The translations under genes and the position numbers were made by a program. DNA of 64,000 nucleotides from Ipomoea triloba (lineage: Eukaryota > Streptophyta > Magnoliopsida > Solanales > Convolvulaceae). The stretch is from the NCBI RefSeq assembly GCF_003576645.1, contig NC_044920.1, forward strand, positions 21,897,234-21,961,233. The letters are read 5' to 3'. The notes under the pieces were generated by a model that was given only the letters and a program-made list of their open reading frames with translations, was not told where the DNA came from and searched no databases. Each line of letters opens with the position of its first letter. Position 1 is the stretch's first letter. This document shows positions 48,671-60,936 of this stretch, piece by piece.

Positions 48671-51600
48671 ATGGCCACAAATTTCAATATTGTATGGTCG
48701 GGTCCCAAATTAGACGGGAAACTCGATTACAATTATTGGCAAATTATGATGACCACTCATTTGAAAGCCCAAAATCTTTGGAGCTTTATTGATCCCGGTC
48801 TACAAGAAGGAGCTGATGCAGCCGCTATACGGCGCGATCAATTGGCCTTGGGGCAGATTCACCAAGGTGTTGATTACTCAATTTTTGGGCAATTAGCTGG
48901 GGCTCAAACAGCAAAGCAAGCTTGGGACATCCTAATGGTGTCAAACAAAGGAGTTGATCGGGCACAAAAGTCGAAGTTGCAGTCGTTGAGAAGGTTGTAC
49001 GATCGATGTGAGATGACCTCTACAGAAACAGTAGATGCATATTTCACTCGTCTTATTGATCAGGTGAATAAGATGAGGTTATATGGAGATAAGATTGAAG
49101 ATGGTGCAGTGGTTGAAAAAGTTCTTCGAACTATGCCGATGAAGTATGACCATGTGGTGGCTTCAATTACAGAGTCACACAAAACCGAGCTCTTATCAGT
49201 TGCAGAGCTGAAAGGTATGATAGAAAGTCATATTGACAGGATTGAGTCAAAGTCGGAACCACTTGCAGAAGAAGCTTTGAAGAGCCAAGTCACTCTTAAT
49301 ATGACTGGGCCTAATCAAAGCGGTGGAGGATCTGGTAGAGGTCGTGGAAGAGGAAGAGGAGGATTTAGAGGAAGAGGACGTGGTAGCTCCAATCAAGGAG
49401 GAGGACGAGGTAACTCCAACCAAGGAAGAGGTGGAGGTAATGCCAAACAAGGCAAATTTCCATTTCATTGCTACAATTGTGGCAAGTATGGGCACAAGAT
49501 TGCAGATTGCTGGTACAATGAGGACAATCGTGGAAATCAAGCAAACATTGCTGAAAAGTCCGGTGAGAGTTCTGAAACCTTACTTTTGGCCAATAATAGT
49601 TTTTCTACAGACGAAAACATATGGTTCTTGGATACTGGGTGTAGTAACCATATGTGTGGGAAGAAAGAATTGTTTTCCGAACTAGATGAATCAGTCCGGT
49701 CTGAAGTGACATTTGGCAACAAGTCAAAAGTGCCAATTTTGGGAAAAGGTAAAATCTCTATTCAGTTGAAAGATGGTACTCATAATTTTATATCCGATGT
49801 TTTCTATGTTCCTGAACTGCACCAAAATTTGTTGAGTATGGGGCAGTTGTCAGAAAAAGGATATAAGATAAATATTACTCAGGGGTGTTGTACCATTGTA
49901 GATGCTAAGGGAGTTTTGATTGCAAAGGTGAATATGTCCCAAAATCGACTATTTCCTTTGAAAATCAATCATGCACTTCTTGCTTGCTTCAATTCTGAAA
50001 TATGTGATGATAATTGGTTATGGCATATGCGATTTGGACATTTCCATTTCTCTGGATTAAATTATCTAGCGAAAAAGAAGCTTGTTTCTGATTTACCTGT
50101 TGTAAATGTCCCTGATCGTATTTGTGAGATTTGTTTGATTGGGAAGAAGCATAGAGATCCCTTCCCCGTGGGCAAGTCAAGGAGAGCCACAAAACAGTTG
50201 GAGATTATCCACTCAGACCTGTGTTCGTTGGAGGTTCCCTCACATGGAGGTTGTAAGTACTTTGTTACTTTCATTGATGATTTTAGTAGGAAAACATGGG
50301 TTTACTTTCTGAAGCAAAAGTCTGATGCATGTGATGTTTTCAAACAATTTAAGACTTTTGTTGAAAAGCAAAGTGGTTATGATATCAAAATCTTGAGAAC
50401 TGATAGAGGTACAGAATATATTGCTTGTGATGATTTTTTGAAGGAGAAAGGTATTCAGCACCAGATGACAGCTAGATACACTCCACAACAAAATGGAGTG
50501 GCTGAGAGGAAGAATAGATCAATCATGGATATGGTGAGGTGCATGCTGAAATCTAAAAATCTGCCTAAGCCTTTTTGGGCAGAGGCTGTTGCTTGTGCTG
50601 TCTATCTATTGAACAGGTGTCCAACTAAAAGTGTTCGTGATAAGACACCTGAAGAAGCTTGGAGTGGAAGAAAACCCTCTATCAGACATCTCAAGGTTTT
50701 TGGATGTTTGGCATATGCACATGTGCCAGATCAATTGAGAAAGAAGTTGGATGATAAAGGAGAGAAGTGTATATTCATTGGTTATAGTGACGGTTCAAAG
50801 GCTTATAGACTATACAACCCTGAAACTAAAAAGGTTGTTATAAGCCGTGATGTCACTTTTGATGAATATAGTGCCTGGGATTGGTCAGCTAAAGCTGAAA
50901 GGTCAGTTGTTGTTCCTGTTGTTGACGATATTGTTGATGAGCAACCGATTCTAGATAATGTCCAGTCTCCTTCACAACCAGAGTCATCTGTTCGACGATC
51001 TCAACGCGAGCGACAATTACCAGCTCGCTTGCAGGATTATGTTTTAGGTCATGATAATGACCTGTCTGATGAAGAGATTGTTCAATTTGCTCTTTTTGCA
51101 GATTGTGACCCTCTATCTTTTGAGGAGGCTGCTACAGAAACTCATTGGCTTAAGGCGATGGATGAGGAGATTCGCGCCATTGAAAAGAATGGTACCTGGG
51201 AGTTAACAGATTTACCTCCTGGAAAGAAGCCAATTGGAGTAAAGTGGGTCTACAGAACCAAATACAAGTCAAATGGAGAAATTGACCGTTTTAAAGCACG
51301 GTTGGTAGCAAAGGGCTACAAGCAGAAACCATGTATTGATTATTTTGAGGTTTTTGCTCCAGTAAGTAGACTTGATACAGTTCGAATGGTTATTTCTCTT
51401 GCTGCTCAAAATAATTGGAAATTGCATCAAATGGATGTCAAGTCTGCTTTTTTGAATGGTTTTCTTGAAGAAGAGATATATGTTGAGCAACCTGCAGGAT
51501 TTGTGCAGAAAGGGGAGGAATCTAAAGTTTACAGGTTGAGAAAAGCTTTATATGGCTTAAAGCAGGCGCCTAGGGCGTGGTATGGTTGCATTGACTCATA

Positions 51601-52648
51601 TTTTCTTGAAAGTGGTTTTATGAGATGTCCCCATGAACACACTTTGTATGTCAAATGCACTGATTCTGGTGACGTTGTTATAATCTGTCTCTATGTTGAT
51701 GATTTGGTTTTTACTGGAAATAATTTGAAGCTAATCTCATAATTCAGGGAGGCACTAATTAAGAGATTTGAAATGACTGATATGGGTCTTATGTGTTACT
51801 TTCTTGGCCTTGAGGTTGTTCAGATGGATGGTGGAATCTTTATTTCACAGAAGAAGTATGTTGCTGATATTTTGAAAAAGTTCAAAATGGAGAACTCCAA
51901 ACCAGTTTTAACTCCGGTAGCTGAAAAGTTAAAGGTGTCCAAAGATGAGTCTTGTAAGAATGTGAATGTTACAGCTTATAAAAGCTTAATTGGGAGTTTG
52001 AGGTATCTGGTGGCAACCAGGCCAGATATTTCTTTTGGAGTTGGAATACTCAGCAGATTCATGGAGGAACCAAAAGAATCACATTGGGCTGCAGCAAAGC
52101 GGATTCTGAGATATGTCAAAGGTACGAGTAATGATGGAATTTTTTACTCTACTAATGAAGTTGTGGAGCTTGCTGGATACACAGACAGTGATTGAGCTGG
52201 AGATGTTGAGACCAGAAAAAGCACATCAGGATATGCCTTCTATCTTGGTTCAGCCATATTTTCTTGGTCTTCAAAGAAGCAGCAGATTGTAGCACTTTCA
52301 ACCGCAGAAGCAGAATATATTGCAGCAGCAAATTGTGCTACTCAAGCAATTTGGCTGAGAAGAATTTTGGAATTCTTACAACACAAGCAGGAAGCACCTA
52401 CAACTATTTTTTGTGACAACAAGTCTGCAATTTCGTTGTCCAAGAATCCTGTGTTTCATGGTCGCAGCAAACATATTGATATCAAGTATCACAAAATCAG
52501 AGAGTTGGTTGCTGAAAAAAAAATCAACATTGAGTATTGTTCAAGTGCATGTCAAGTTGCTGATATCTTTACGAAGCCGTTGAAGACAGGGACATTTCTC
52601 AAATTGAAGAAGGATATTGGGATGACCAATATATTCAACTTGGTTTAA
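48671..52648 (+). pseudogene. copia gag-pol polyprotein with two nonsense codons
   Basis: A single reading frame of 1,325 codons plus stop. It contains a Gag region; a Gly/Arg-rich linker; a CCHC zinc knuckle ([14 protein letters not shown], residues about 267-280); the protease motif DTGCSNHM at 321; the pre-integrase HxxxC region; integrase beginning HSDLCS (first catalytic Asp about 516) with [16 protein letters not shown] with [23 protein letters not shown] and the YVDD box at 1008-1011; and RNase H with [10 protein letters not shown] and DIFTKPL. TAA at 51740-51742 cuts it just after the RT active site, and TGA at 52193-52195 replaces the Trp expected in the RNase H DSD-W-AGD motif. No frameshift was seen. 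It is probably mobilisable in trans but not autonomous. Confidence 0.93.
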
Positions 52649-52657
52649 AGGAGGCAA

Positions 52658-52969
52658 TGTTATAATAATAATATTATTATATAAGTTAAACCAAGTACCT
52701 AAGTAGTTAGTTAGTTAATTTGAATTAGTCAATATGTGGATAATAATGCATCATGGCAAAGTACGTGAGTTGTGTGGAGTGATTGTAGCTTTGCATGACC
52801 TTAAGTTTAGCATTATCTTGTTGTGCTCTTTGCACTATAAATAGGTGCATTACTCATTTTATATATTATCAATTCAAAGTATCATTTCTTTTCTATTCCT
52901 CTTTCTCTCTCGTTATATATATATATTTATATATATTATATAGATATATTATAATTAATATATCTAACA
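52658..52969 (+). repeat. 3' LTR of the copia element
   Basis: 312 bp, about 1.6% substitution divergence from the 5' LTR by hand count. It starts directly after the purine tract and ends at the acaat target duplication. Confidence 0.95.
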
Positions 52970-53024
52970 ACAATAGAGAAAATTTTTTATACCCAGTTGA
53001 AGACGAAACAAGAAGTGGGGCCGG

Positions 53025-53258
53025 TCATAAGAATGGGTATGGGAAATATACTACTCTTTTCCGCTCTGTTGCCATCCCTAGCCGGTCCATGTCGGGGTAT
53101 ATATCTTGCAAACCACTGCACCCAGGAACATGAGAGGGATACCTGTAATCGCATCCACCATTGTATTCCTTGAAGCAGAAGCCTGGACGATCACTGCACA
53201 TATTAATTAGGAGATTCAATTCCGTTGTCAGCCCAACACGCTTTTTGGGACAACCCAC
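53025..53258 (-). other. Unassigned cysteine-rich reading frame beside the copia element
   Basis: A 77-codon minus-strand frame with CSDRPGFCFKEYNGGCDYRY followed by PSHVPGCSG. The cysteine spacing looks like protein rather than chance, but I do not recognise the family. It may be one exon of a gene disrupted by the adjacent copia insertion (flank begins 52970), or part of another transposon. Upstream exons were not found. Confidence 0.3.
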
Positions 53259-53544
53259 AATCTAAAAATACACACAAATTAAAAGTTTTGGTCACATATT
53301 CAAGTCACTATGGGGAGTGTTAATTAAGAAACAATTGAATTAAAACCATAAACATTAAAATATTATTGTTTAAAAAAATCAAAACATTAAATAAGTGATA
53401 AGCGTGGATATTCGCCCATCATTATGGTGAATATGTTTTCACAACAAATAATGATGGGATTAGTAAGAATCTTAACTTTAATTTTCCTATAATCCTAATA
53501 AAAGGAATGATTTGGCCTCATATGCTCCCCTCTAAACACCCATT

Positions 53545-53785
53545 ATGATTAGGTCCAAATTGCATGTAAATCTTATTTCAAAAATTATGTATCTGCAGTT
53601 AACCTATTATATGTCTCCAGTTAATAAATTATGTGTCTGTAAATAAATTGAAGACACATAATATGTTAACCGTATATTATGTGCATGCAGTTAACATTAC
53701 ATACGCGTAATTTATTAACTGCAAGCGTATAATATATTATTTGAATATTATTTCGGACGAAAATTCATAATGCAAGGTGGACGTG
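53545..53785. mobile_element. Possible MITE F with a gcagttaac-type internal array
   Basis: The left end ggtccaaattgcatgtaaat and the reversed right end cgtccaccttgcattatgaa are related. The interior repeats gttaa..ttatgtgtctg and gcagttaac-like units. Same layout as MITEs A to E. No target duplication was identified. Confidence 0.45.
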
Positions 53786-54541
53786 TTGGATGGTATAATT
53801 TGTCTCTAAACACCGTATTGTACATTTGTACTTAAGGTTGTGATGATGAAGCACGTGCAGGCACTCAATCAAATAGGGCATGCCAATGCAAGAAGGTGAT
53901 GAGGATTAGAGTTTCTGCACATAATTATGTTTATATTTTGGGGCCATCCCTTTAAGGAATGTCTAGCAAAAGAGAAACATATAACTCCCCCCTATCACCC
54001 CTTGCGATTTGCCAAGGAATAAAGGTAATTAGGGAGTCCCCTGGCCTATTGCATATGCCCTCATGGGCATGGCTGTGCACATCATCATTAGGTTTCCTCC
54101 CCCATTTCTAACTTTATGTACGGATACTTCACACACGATTTGTCTCGTTATTCAATTTTATTTATGTTTATCGTGTACAGAACATGGCAATGATTCTGAT
54201 GTTCACGAGAGAATGGAAACTACAAGTTTATCACCTTCCACTATATATATGTCGCCATTGCTACTACCAAATAGTTGCGTATACTCTAACTCACTGTATT
54301 AATCTTATCTTATGTTAATACTACTTATCGATATCTGACTAATTAATACTCATCCCAAACTATATTTTATCACTTCTTAATTGAAATTCTTAAATTTTGT
54401 ATTATCCATTTTATATGTACCGATCAAATGAGAACCCGTAGTCATGTGCAAACGTGCAGATTTGTGTACTTATAACGATTATATTGTGCAATTTTAAAAG
54501 GTGTGCATTGCACTTTTGATTATTGGATATATTTTGCACAT
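53786..54541. other. Spacer without recognised feature
   Basis: No coding exon or element boundary was seen. Confidence 0.4.
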
Positions 54542-54544
54542 TTA

Positions 54545-55076
54545 GGGTCCGTTTGGAAAACAGAAAAATGACTTCTGGAAAATGAGTCATTTTCCGGAAA
54601 ACAGTTTCATTTCCAGTGTTTGGATGTATTATGGAAAACTGTCTTTGTGTGTTTGGTTCATTTTCTGGAAAATGGATATAATTGTATAATTAAACATTGT
54701 AATTGTTTTATTTAAAATATAAAAAATTATAATAGTTATTAAAATAATGATATTTAATAAAAAAATAGAATTTATAAAAAAAATAAAATAAAATAAAATG
54801 TAGCAAAGGTTTTCGGCGGTTTTCCCACCTCCTTGGTCCATGGTCATGGGTGATATGGCTTGGTTTTGGTCGAAAACATGCGAAACAACTATTCTGACGA
54901 TTCCGTAAAATGACTTACGGAAAAAAATTCCATAAGTCATTTTCCGGAAAAATGAACTGATTTTCCTTGGTCAACGGAAAACATTTTCCGTTGACCACAT
55001 TTTCCGGACGTTGCCAAACACAGAAAACTCAGAAAACATTTTCCGGAAATCATTTTACGGGTTACCAAACACACCC
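54545..55076. mobile_element. Tourist-like (PIF/Harbinger) MITE with TTA duplication
   Basis: Ends GGGTCCGTTTGGAAAAC and, reversed, GGGTGTGTTTGGTAACCC, with TTA at 54542-54544 and 55077-55079. The subterminal regions repeat gaagtcattttccgg and its inverse. 532 bp, no transposase. Related copies lie at 18595-19172 and about 24050-24381. Confidence 0.8.
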
Positions 55077-55079
55077 TTA

Positions 55080-55706
55080 GGGTATCTTTGGTTCAAAGAT
55101 TGGTATTTTTCATTTTTAAAAATTTTTCATTTAATTTTTTTTCTCCCTTATATTTTTTATTCTGTTGTTTAAAAGTAGAGGAATAAAAGGGTAATGAGTT
55201 TTGTAATTACTGAAGGATTTAGGAATGACAATGGGGCGGGGCGGAGATATTCCCTGCCCTTGCACCCATATTCCCAACCAACTCCCCGCGCCCGCACCCG
55301 CGCGGGTGATAAAATTTATACCCCACCCATGAAGATTTTGTGGGTGCGGGTAATACCCAACCCGCAACTCTAATCAATAATATTACACTTAAATATAATA
55401 AAAATTTTATAACTACAATTCAATTATCACATGAATTCTTTTTATAACTTTGAACATAACTCAAAAATTTAATGAGTATCAAAACGAATTTATGTTGTGT
55501 ATTTTTATAATTTTTACTTTTGAGTTGTACTCGTAAATATAATAGTATGCAAATTTATTATTTATGTTGTGCACTTTAATTTTAAAATTTTAAGTTACGA
55601 ACTTTATTTTTTGCACTTATAAAAATCATAAAATGCACTTTGTACACATTTGTGTTATATGCTTTAGACAATTTAGAGCTCGCACGTTTGTACTTAGCTT
55701 GATCCA

Positions 55707-55743
<37 letters not shown>
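55080..55743. repeat. GC-rich gcgggtgcggg repeat, spacer and (TA)n
   Basis: 55216-55365 has gacaatggggcggggcggag, cccgcacccgcgcgggtgat and gtgggtgcgggtaataccca, like the block at 4116-4226. It is followed by AT-rich DNA and (TA)n at 55707-55742. Confidence 0.55.
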
Positions 55744-55746
<3 letters not shown>

Positions 55747-56341
55747 GATGAGTTTGGGTACGAGGATGCTCCCAGGTGCAGTTATGCGGTTATATATGAA
55801 CCGTTGATCAAATCTAGATCAACGGCTCAAATCAATGAGAATTTTAAAAAAAAAAAAACGCGTGTGAAAGAAGCATTAGCTAAAAATGGCGCACCTTAAG
55901 TGATAGAAACACACATCAAGTGTTAGAACAACGCAACTTAAGTGTTAAAATGACACACCTTAAGTTTTATTCTTGAGGGCTTGAGTTAGGGGTCTGGCAG
56001 ACCCCTCACTCAGGCCCTTTAGTTCAAAAGGAAGAAGGGTGGCGGGCAAGGAGTGCCTGTTACCCTTTGCCGTCTTCTTCTTGAGGTACGGGGTGACTGG
56101 CCACCCTAACCTGCTAGTTATGTGGATAGTTCTGTTCCAATTTTGAAGAAGAAACACGACGCATCTTAAGCACAAGACCTACGCACCTTAAGCACAAATC
56201 CTGCGCATCATAAGTTTGATCAATATGAAAAATGACCAAATTGCCACCACGTTTTTTTTGAAAACATTGTTAATCCTGTCCGTTGATTTTGGCAAGATCA
56301 ATAACTTTCCTATCACCGCACAACCGCACTTGAGCAATTCA
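55744..56341. mobile_element. MITE G with a caccttaagtgttaaaa array, flanked by (TA)n
   Basis: The left end gatgctcccaggtgcagtta then tgcggt pairs with the reversed right end ttgctcaagtgcggttgtgc then ggt. The interior repeats acgcaccttaagcacaa-like units. A GC-richer segment at about 55976-56155 looks like a nested insertion. TA repeats on both sides mask the target duplication. Confidence 0.6.
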
Positions 56342-56361
56342 ATATATATATATATATATAT

Positions 56362-57119
56362 TAGGTGGCATATTAAGTCGTTGATATATAAAGAGTTGGC
56401 TGAATTTCCATCTTAGCTTGCTTAGTGAAAAGTCTAGTCAGTCACTCATAAATCTTTGCTTTTCGTTTCTTCTCTTTGTTTCTTTTCTTCTTCCAACAAG
56501 GAATAATGGTCAATCTCTAGGCACTTAAAATATTTCACAGCAGGTTGATTTATGCTTAGCTTTAAATTAAAATCCTTTATTTCGTGACGGACTACCTGCA
56601 CGCCTAGAAATTAAATTACAAATTTTTATCACTTTTTTTTCGACCACCTTTAATATGTGATAAAAATTCAAACTACTTTTTAAATAGTCAGAAATGTATG
56701 TTTTGCACATACAATTAAAATTCCAGGTTGTATTTTAGTTTTTGTGAAGATTCAATTGTGGTTTTCCACATATCCTATGAATGAATAGGATTCCAGATAG
56801 GTTTGTTTTACCAAACTAAATAATATTTTCTTGTCCGACATATACTTATTCAGCAAGCAGCATTCTAGCTAAAAGACAGTCCCCTTCCCCACGCCCTTTG
56901 CCTTTCACCAGAACTTGTATAGTTGTATGTCCCTGTTGAAAGTGTTTGGACCTCATTTCATAATTGGAAAATACTACAAGTTGTTTTAAGATTATATATC
57001 TCGTCACCTAACCTATATTAATTGAGTAGAAAAGAAAGGAAAATAAAAAGTTAGTCACTTATAGAGTCAATATACTTGTACTTTATGCACCAAATCACAA
57101 TAAAGGTATATTGTGCATT
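56362..57119. other. Spacer without recognised feature
   Basis: No gene or element boundary was seen. Confidence 0.4.
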
Positions 57120-57610
57120 TGAGGCATGCAGGTTGATGGATGGGATATTAGGGTCCCGATCGCCCGACTGATCGAATCTCTCTCTTAGCAACTGGTCAGA
57201 GCGATAGAGTATGGCTTTGGGCTAGCTTGACATAGGCCAAGGGACTACATATTGGGCTTTACAGGTAGGATGGGGCTCACAACCCCATGGCCCAACGCGG
57301 GCAGGAGTGGGGCATCCTGGGTTAATTCATGTCGCAATAGGACTAGGTTACCTATTCTTAATGTAACAATAACTTTCAACGCGTTTCATTTTAGGATTTA
57401 ATTTCCTTTTAGGACTCTTCCTTCTCTGTATAAAGATCACTTCCTCAGGGGTTAAAACGGATATGATTTTTCCTAATAAAATATCTATTAACTCTAGACT
57501 ATCTTTCGATTTTCTCTAAACACGTACTTGCTATTTTAATGATGGTGTTGTCACACTATCAACTACCTCTTATTAGTTGTAAAACCAACACAGGTGCGGG
57601 GAAAGAACCG
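57120..57610 (+). repeat. Possible solo-LTR fragment
   Basis: The run ctctgtataaagatcacttc, then cctaataaaatatct, then ctctaaacacgtacttg and aaccaacacagg has the TATA-to-polyadenylation order of an LTR. The preceding gggccc-rich part resembles a U3. No paired LTR or clean TG...CA boundaries were found. Confidence 0.35.
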
Positions 57611-58479
57611 TTGAGCAGAGGTATGTAAGACCAAGTTTAGTATCCTATCATCTAAACGTTTCACTAATTCTGCAATTAATAAAGAAATAAAGTTAGTTAT
57701 TCGTAACTAGTTATAGCTTTTGGAGAAGCGTTTGGAGCCCATAAAAAAATAATGTCTATACTTCTTCAATTATATTTATGATTATCAACCACAACAAAAT
57801 GAAAGTATGAAGTAAAATGAGAACGTTACTGATAAATAGTATTTAAAATCTAGATTTTTGGAGAAACTTCCATTGCTGATTTGATTCAGAAATGAATGAA
57901 TCATCCCACTTAAGTGGGATTCAATTGAGTAAACAGCAAAGCAATCTGCGCCACCCAAAAAGTTGAAGAATGAAAAACCAAAATAATTCAATTCCAAGAA
58001 GAAAATTGTACACGTATGAAAGCATAAATTATGCAATTTGGTTCAAAAGTGTTGACTTTGATTCATAATCACTACTTTTGGTTTAAGAGACCAAAGGTCT
58101 ATCACAACTCACAAGCCAGCCAGCAAGCTAAACATCATGTCACTTGTCACCCTCAAAATAGGATCTCCATCATACACGCTGACATAGTACTGGAGAAATT
58201 CTCCAGCCAATTAGAATTTGGTGAATTATTAGTATTTCAATAGTTATAATATATTTTGAATTTGTAATATTTTATTTAAATCAGGGATACAGATCAGGTT
58301 TACTTTTGAATTATAAAAAAAAAAATACAATTAAATCTTCAAATAAGAATAAGTTTCAAATGCACACTTTAACTCAAAATTAAAACAATTAGGTGCAATT
58401 GCAGCCCTTTTGTATAGGTAAACTTCTGTAGAAACCAGTAAAGGTTTAATGGTGTCTAATGTGCAATATCAATTACTTA
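57611..58479. other. Spacer without recognised feature
   Basis: Minus-strand and plus-strand frames at 57785-58036 and 58031-58243 lack domains. No element ends were seen. Confidence 0.4.
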
Positions 58480-58483
58480 GAAG

Positions 58484-58615
58484 ATTGCTTATAAACAGTG
58501 GTAATTACATTTTTTTTTTTGAGAATTGTAGTTTATTTTAGAGTTTAAATTGCTTATAAAACAGTGGTAATTACATTTTTTTTTTGAGAATTGTAGTTTA
58601 TTTTAGAGTTTAAAT
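58484..58615. repeat. Tandem duplication, about 65 bp
   Basis: attgcttataaacagtggta, attacat plus a T tract, then gagaattgtagtttatttta and gagtttaaa occur twice back to back with only T-tract and single-A differences. Confidence 0.85.
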
Positions 58616-58767
58616 GAAATGTCAGTATCGAATATTTATCGTTGCGCAAAAAATTATAGATAATAGCGAAGATGTAATTTTATTTCATTATACTTGCGTA
58701 GCAATTAGCGTCATGTTTCGATGGAAGAACGATGAAGTCGGCCCAAACCAATTAAGCCTCTAACAAC

Positions 58768-59228
58768 AAATTTTACTGTGGACCATGAAGTAGGTATCAT
58801 TCTAATTAAATTTCAGTCTCATTTGACAATATTGCTATATTTTTTAGTTCAATCTTCCAAAGACTAGTTTTATTATAACAATACCAAAGCCAAAGCATCA
58901 TTTTAGTTTAATTTTACACAAACACTAGTTTAATTATAGAATATTGAAGTATTATTTTAGTTACACTTCAGATTCATTTGAAAATATATGTTATTGTATG
59001 TCTCTGAATTTTAGTTTTATTTTCCACACACAATAGTTTTATTATACAAATACTAAAGTATCATTTTAATTATACTATAATTTCATTTGACAATATATAT
59101 TATTGAATGTGCTCTATTTTTTAGTTTCATTTTTTCACACAGTAGTTTCATTATAGCAACACTAAAGTATTATTTTAATTTTACTGCAGTTTCATTTGAC
59201 GACCATGGTCCACACAACGTTGTGGAAA
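58768..59228. mobile_element. Mutator-like MITE E with a tttcatttgacaatat array
   Basis: The left end aaattttactgtggaccatg matches the right end of MITE B. The right end has gaccatggtccacacaacgt, a palindrome of the group. The interior repeats tagttttattataacaatac and gtttcatttgacaatat units. It ends about 60 bases before the tRNA gene. Confidence 0.6.
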
Positions 59229-59289
59229 TTAACGTTGTCTATATACGATTTTCTATTTTATAGTGATTGTTCTAATTTTGCAAAGTAAG

Positions 59290-59361
59290 GGGTCCATAGC
59301 TCAGTGGTAGAGCATTTGACTGCAGATTAAGCAGTCATCGGTTCGAACCTGGTTGGGTCCT
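59290..59361 (+). tRNA. trnC-GCA: tRNA-Cys (anticodon GCA)
   Basis: A 72-nt cloverleaf. The acceptor GGGTCCA pairs with TGGGTCC, discriminator T. The D arm GCTC/GAGC encloses AGTGGTA. The anticodon arm TTTGA-CTGCAGA-TTAAG carries GCA at 59322-59324. The variable region is short, and the T arm ATCGG-TTCGAAC-CTGGT has the B box GGTTCGAAC. No intron. A T6 run at 59378-59383 can end Pol III transcription. The sequence is of the nuclear type and not like plastid or mitochondrial trnC. The variable region and T stem differ slightly from the usual plant tRNA-Cys I remember, with several G-U pairs, so it may be a diverged copy. Confidence 0.93.
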
Positions 59362-59658
59362 CAGAAAGATTTATTCATTTTTTACCCACAACTTTGTACA
59401 TAAATCTTTTTATTCATTTTTATGATTTGTTTTTAAAAAACACATTTAAATTTATACAAATGTATTTTCAAAGTATTTTGTAATTTGTGTCTTACCTTTT
59501 ATGCACATAACTTACTGAACATAAGAAATTTGTATAGTTCTTTTACCAATTAAGATATTAAAGTGAAAAATTTTTTGATCAAATTTTTTGCAATGTCTCT
59601 TTATATGCACACAGAAGAGAATTTTAACATACTAGATCTAACTAAATAGTTATAGTAA

Positions 59659-59958
59659 GGGTGTGTTTGGTTGGTGGGTTTAGGTATAAGGAATGGGTAT
59701 GAAAGTGATTGCTTGTGTTTGGTTGATAGGTTTTGTGAATGCTACTATGGGTTTGGAATACCCCATTAATGAGAAAACCCATACCCTTATTAAATAAGGT
59801 TTCATCCCTCTTCCTCCTTTCTTCCCCAACAATTAATAACCATTCCCATTCCACCCAACTACCAAACATGCTAAATACTTTCACCAAAACCCATTACCAT
59901 TACCAAGTTTTTGATACCCATTCCGATTCCGATTCCCATGTGCGAACCAAACGCACCC
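59659..59958. mobile_element. Tourist-like (PIF/Harbinger) MITE with TAA duplication
   Basis: Ends GGGTGTGTTTGGTT and, reversed, GGGTGCGTTTGGTT. TAA at 59656-59658 and 59959-59961. 300 bp with internal gaatgggtat/atacccattc-type inverted repeats. Non-coding. Confidence 0.88.
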
Positions 59959-59961
59959 TAA

Positions 59962-60070
59962 GTCATTCCACCTATGAAAATGTAAGATTTGTTGCTTCAA
60001 AAACATTCTAAAATTCTCAAGGATATAAAATACTAATACTTTGAACTTGTTTGTTTGTTCGTTTTTTTTA

Positions 60071-60101
<31 letters not shown>

Positions 60102-60741
60102 TTTAAATCAACATGGGAGATATAATATGCAGAATAAACAATATTTATTTCTTTAGGAAAGGTTTGTGAAATTAAATATTTGATTTGTTACTCCGTATTA
60201 ACTTTAAAAATACTCTTATCATCCATAACTTATAGGCTTCGAGCACAATGTATTGAGCTCCTTATCTTTTCAAAGTCTAATATCTTTTTTTTATTGTTTT
60301 CTACTCATTCCTAATCACATTTCACACATTGAAGAATGAAGATGGGATAAATCTGATATGATATTGCAACAGTTTTATACTTGCCTCCCATCCATGCTTA
60401 ATGAATAAAACCCTTGGTCCATAGCATGTACTCTTCGCGGGAAAGTAGTTAGAGTTTTAATCTGTGGTGTCCATTCAATTATTTATTTTTTTAAAGCAAA
60501 CCAATTAATGTTTATATATTAATCGAGATGAAATATAGAGGGAAGAGTCTCAATACAAATTGTTAGCCTGAGAATAGGCCGTTGTAGCTAAAGAATGATC
60601 TAAAGTATTGTCAACTCATGAAAATCTTTATCCATGGCCAAGTTGTAAATTTAGAAAATAATTTATATTAATTTTCATACTATAAAAGTTTTATTGATCG
60701 AAAAATCTATGTTATAAATACGATTTTTATTCTAATGCATT
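59962..60741. other. AT-rich spacer
   Basis: Contains a (gtttt)n tract at about 60073-60105. No gene was recognised. Confidence 0.4.
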
Positions 60742-60749
60742 ATCAATAT

Positions 60750-60859
60750 TAGGAGTCGGCACAGGTTGGGTTTAGATTTGACCCGGCCAGAACTTTAGAT
60801 ACCAAAATTTTTGGGTTGAGAATTTTTAAACTTATAGCCTAAACTGACACACACACACA

Positions 60860-60936
<77 letters not shown>

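Larger units (their letters stand above)
48280..52969 (+). mobile_element. Complete Ty1/copia LTR retrotransposon, 4.69 kb, with acaat target duplication
   Basis: LTRs 48280-48615 and 52658-52969 begin TGTTATAATA and end TCTAACA. The 5-bp flank acaat is exact at 48275-48279 and 52970-52974. A primer binding site TGGTATCAGAGC lies at 48618-48629 (initiator methionine tRNA type) and a purine tract aaaggagg at 52647-52654. The LTRs differ by about five substitutions, a 2-bp indel and a 22-bp duplication, so the insertion is young. One long frame holds gag, protease, integrase, RT and RNase H. Confidence 0.97.

Noticed and set aside
49247..49685. Frames overlapping the copia gag linker
   Set aside because: Shadows of the Gly/Arg-rich gag region.
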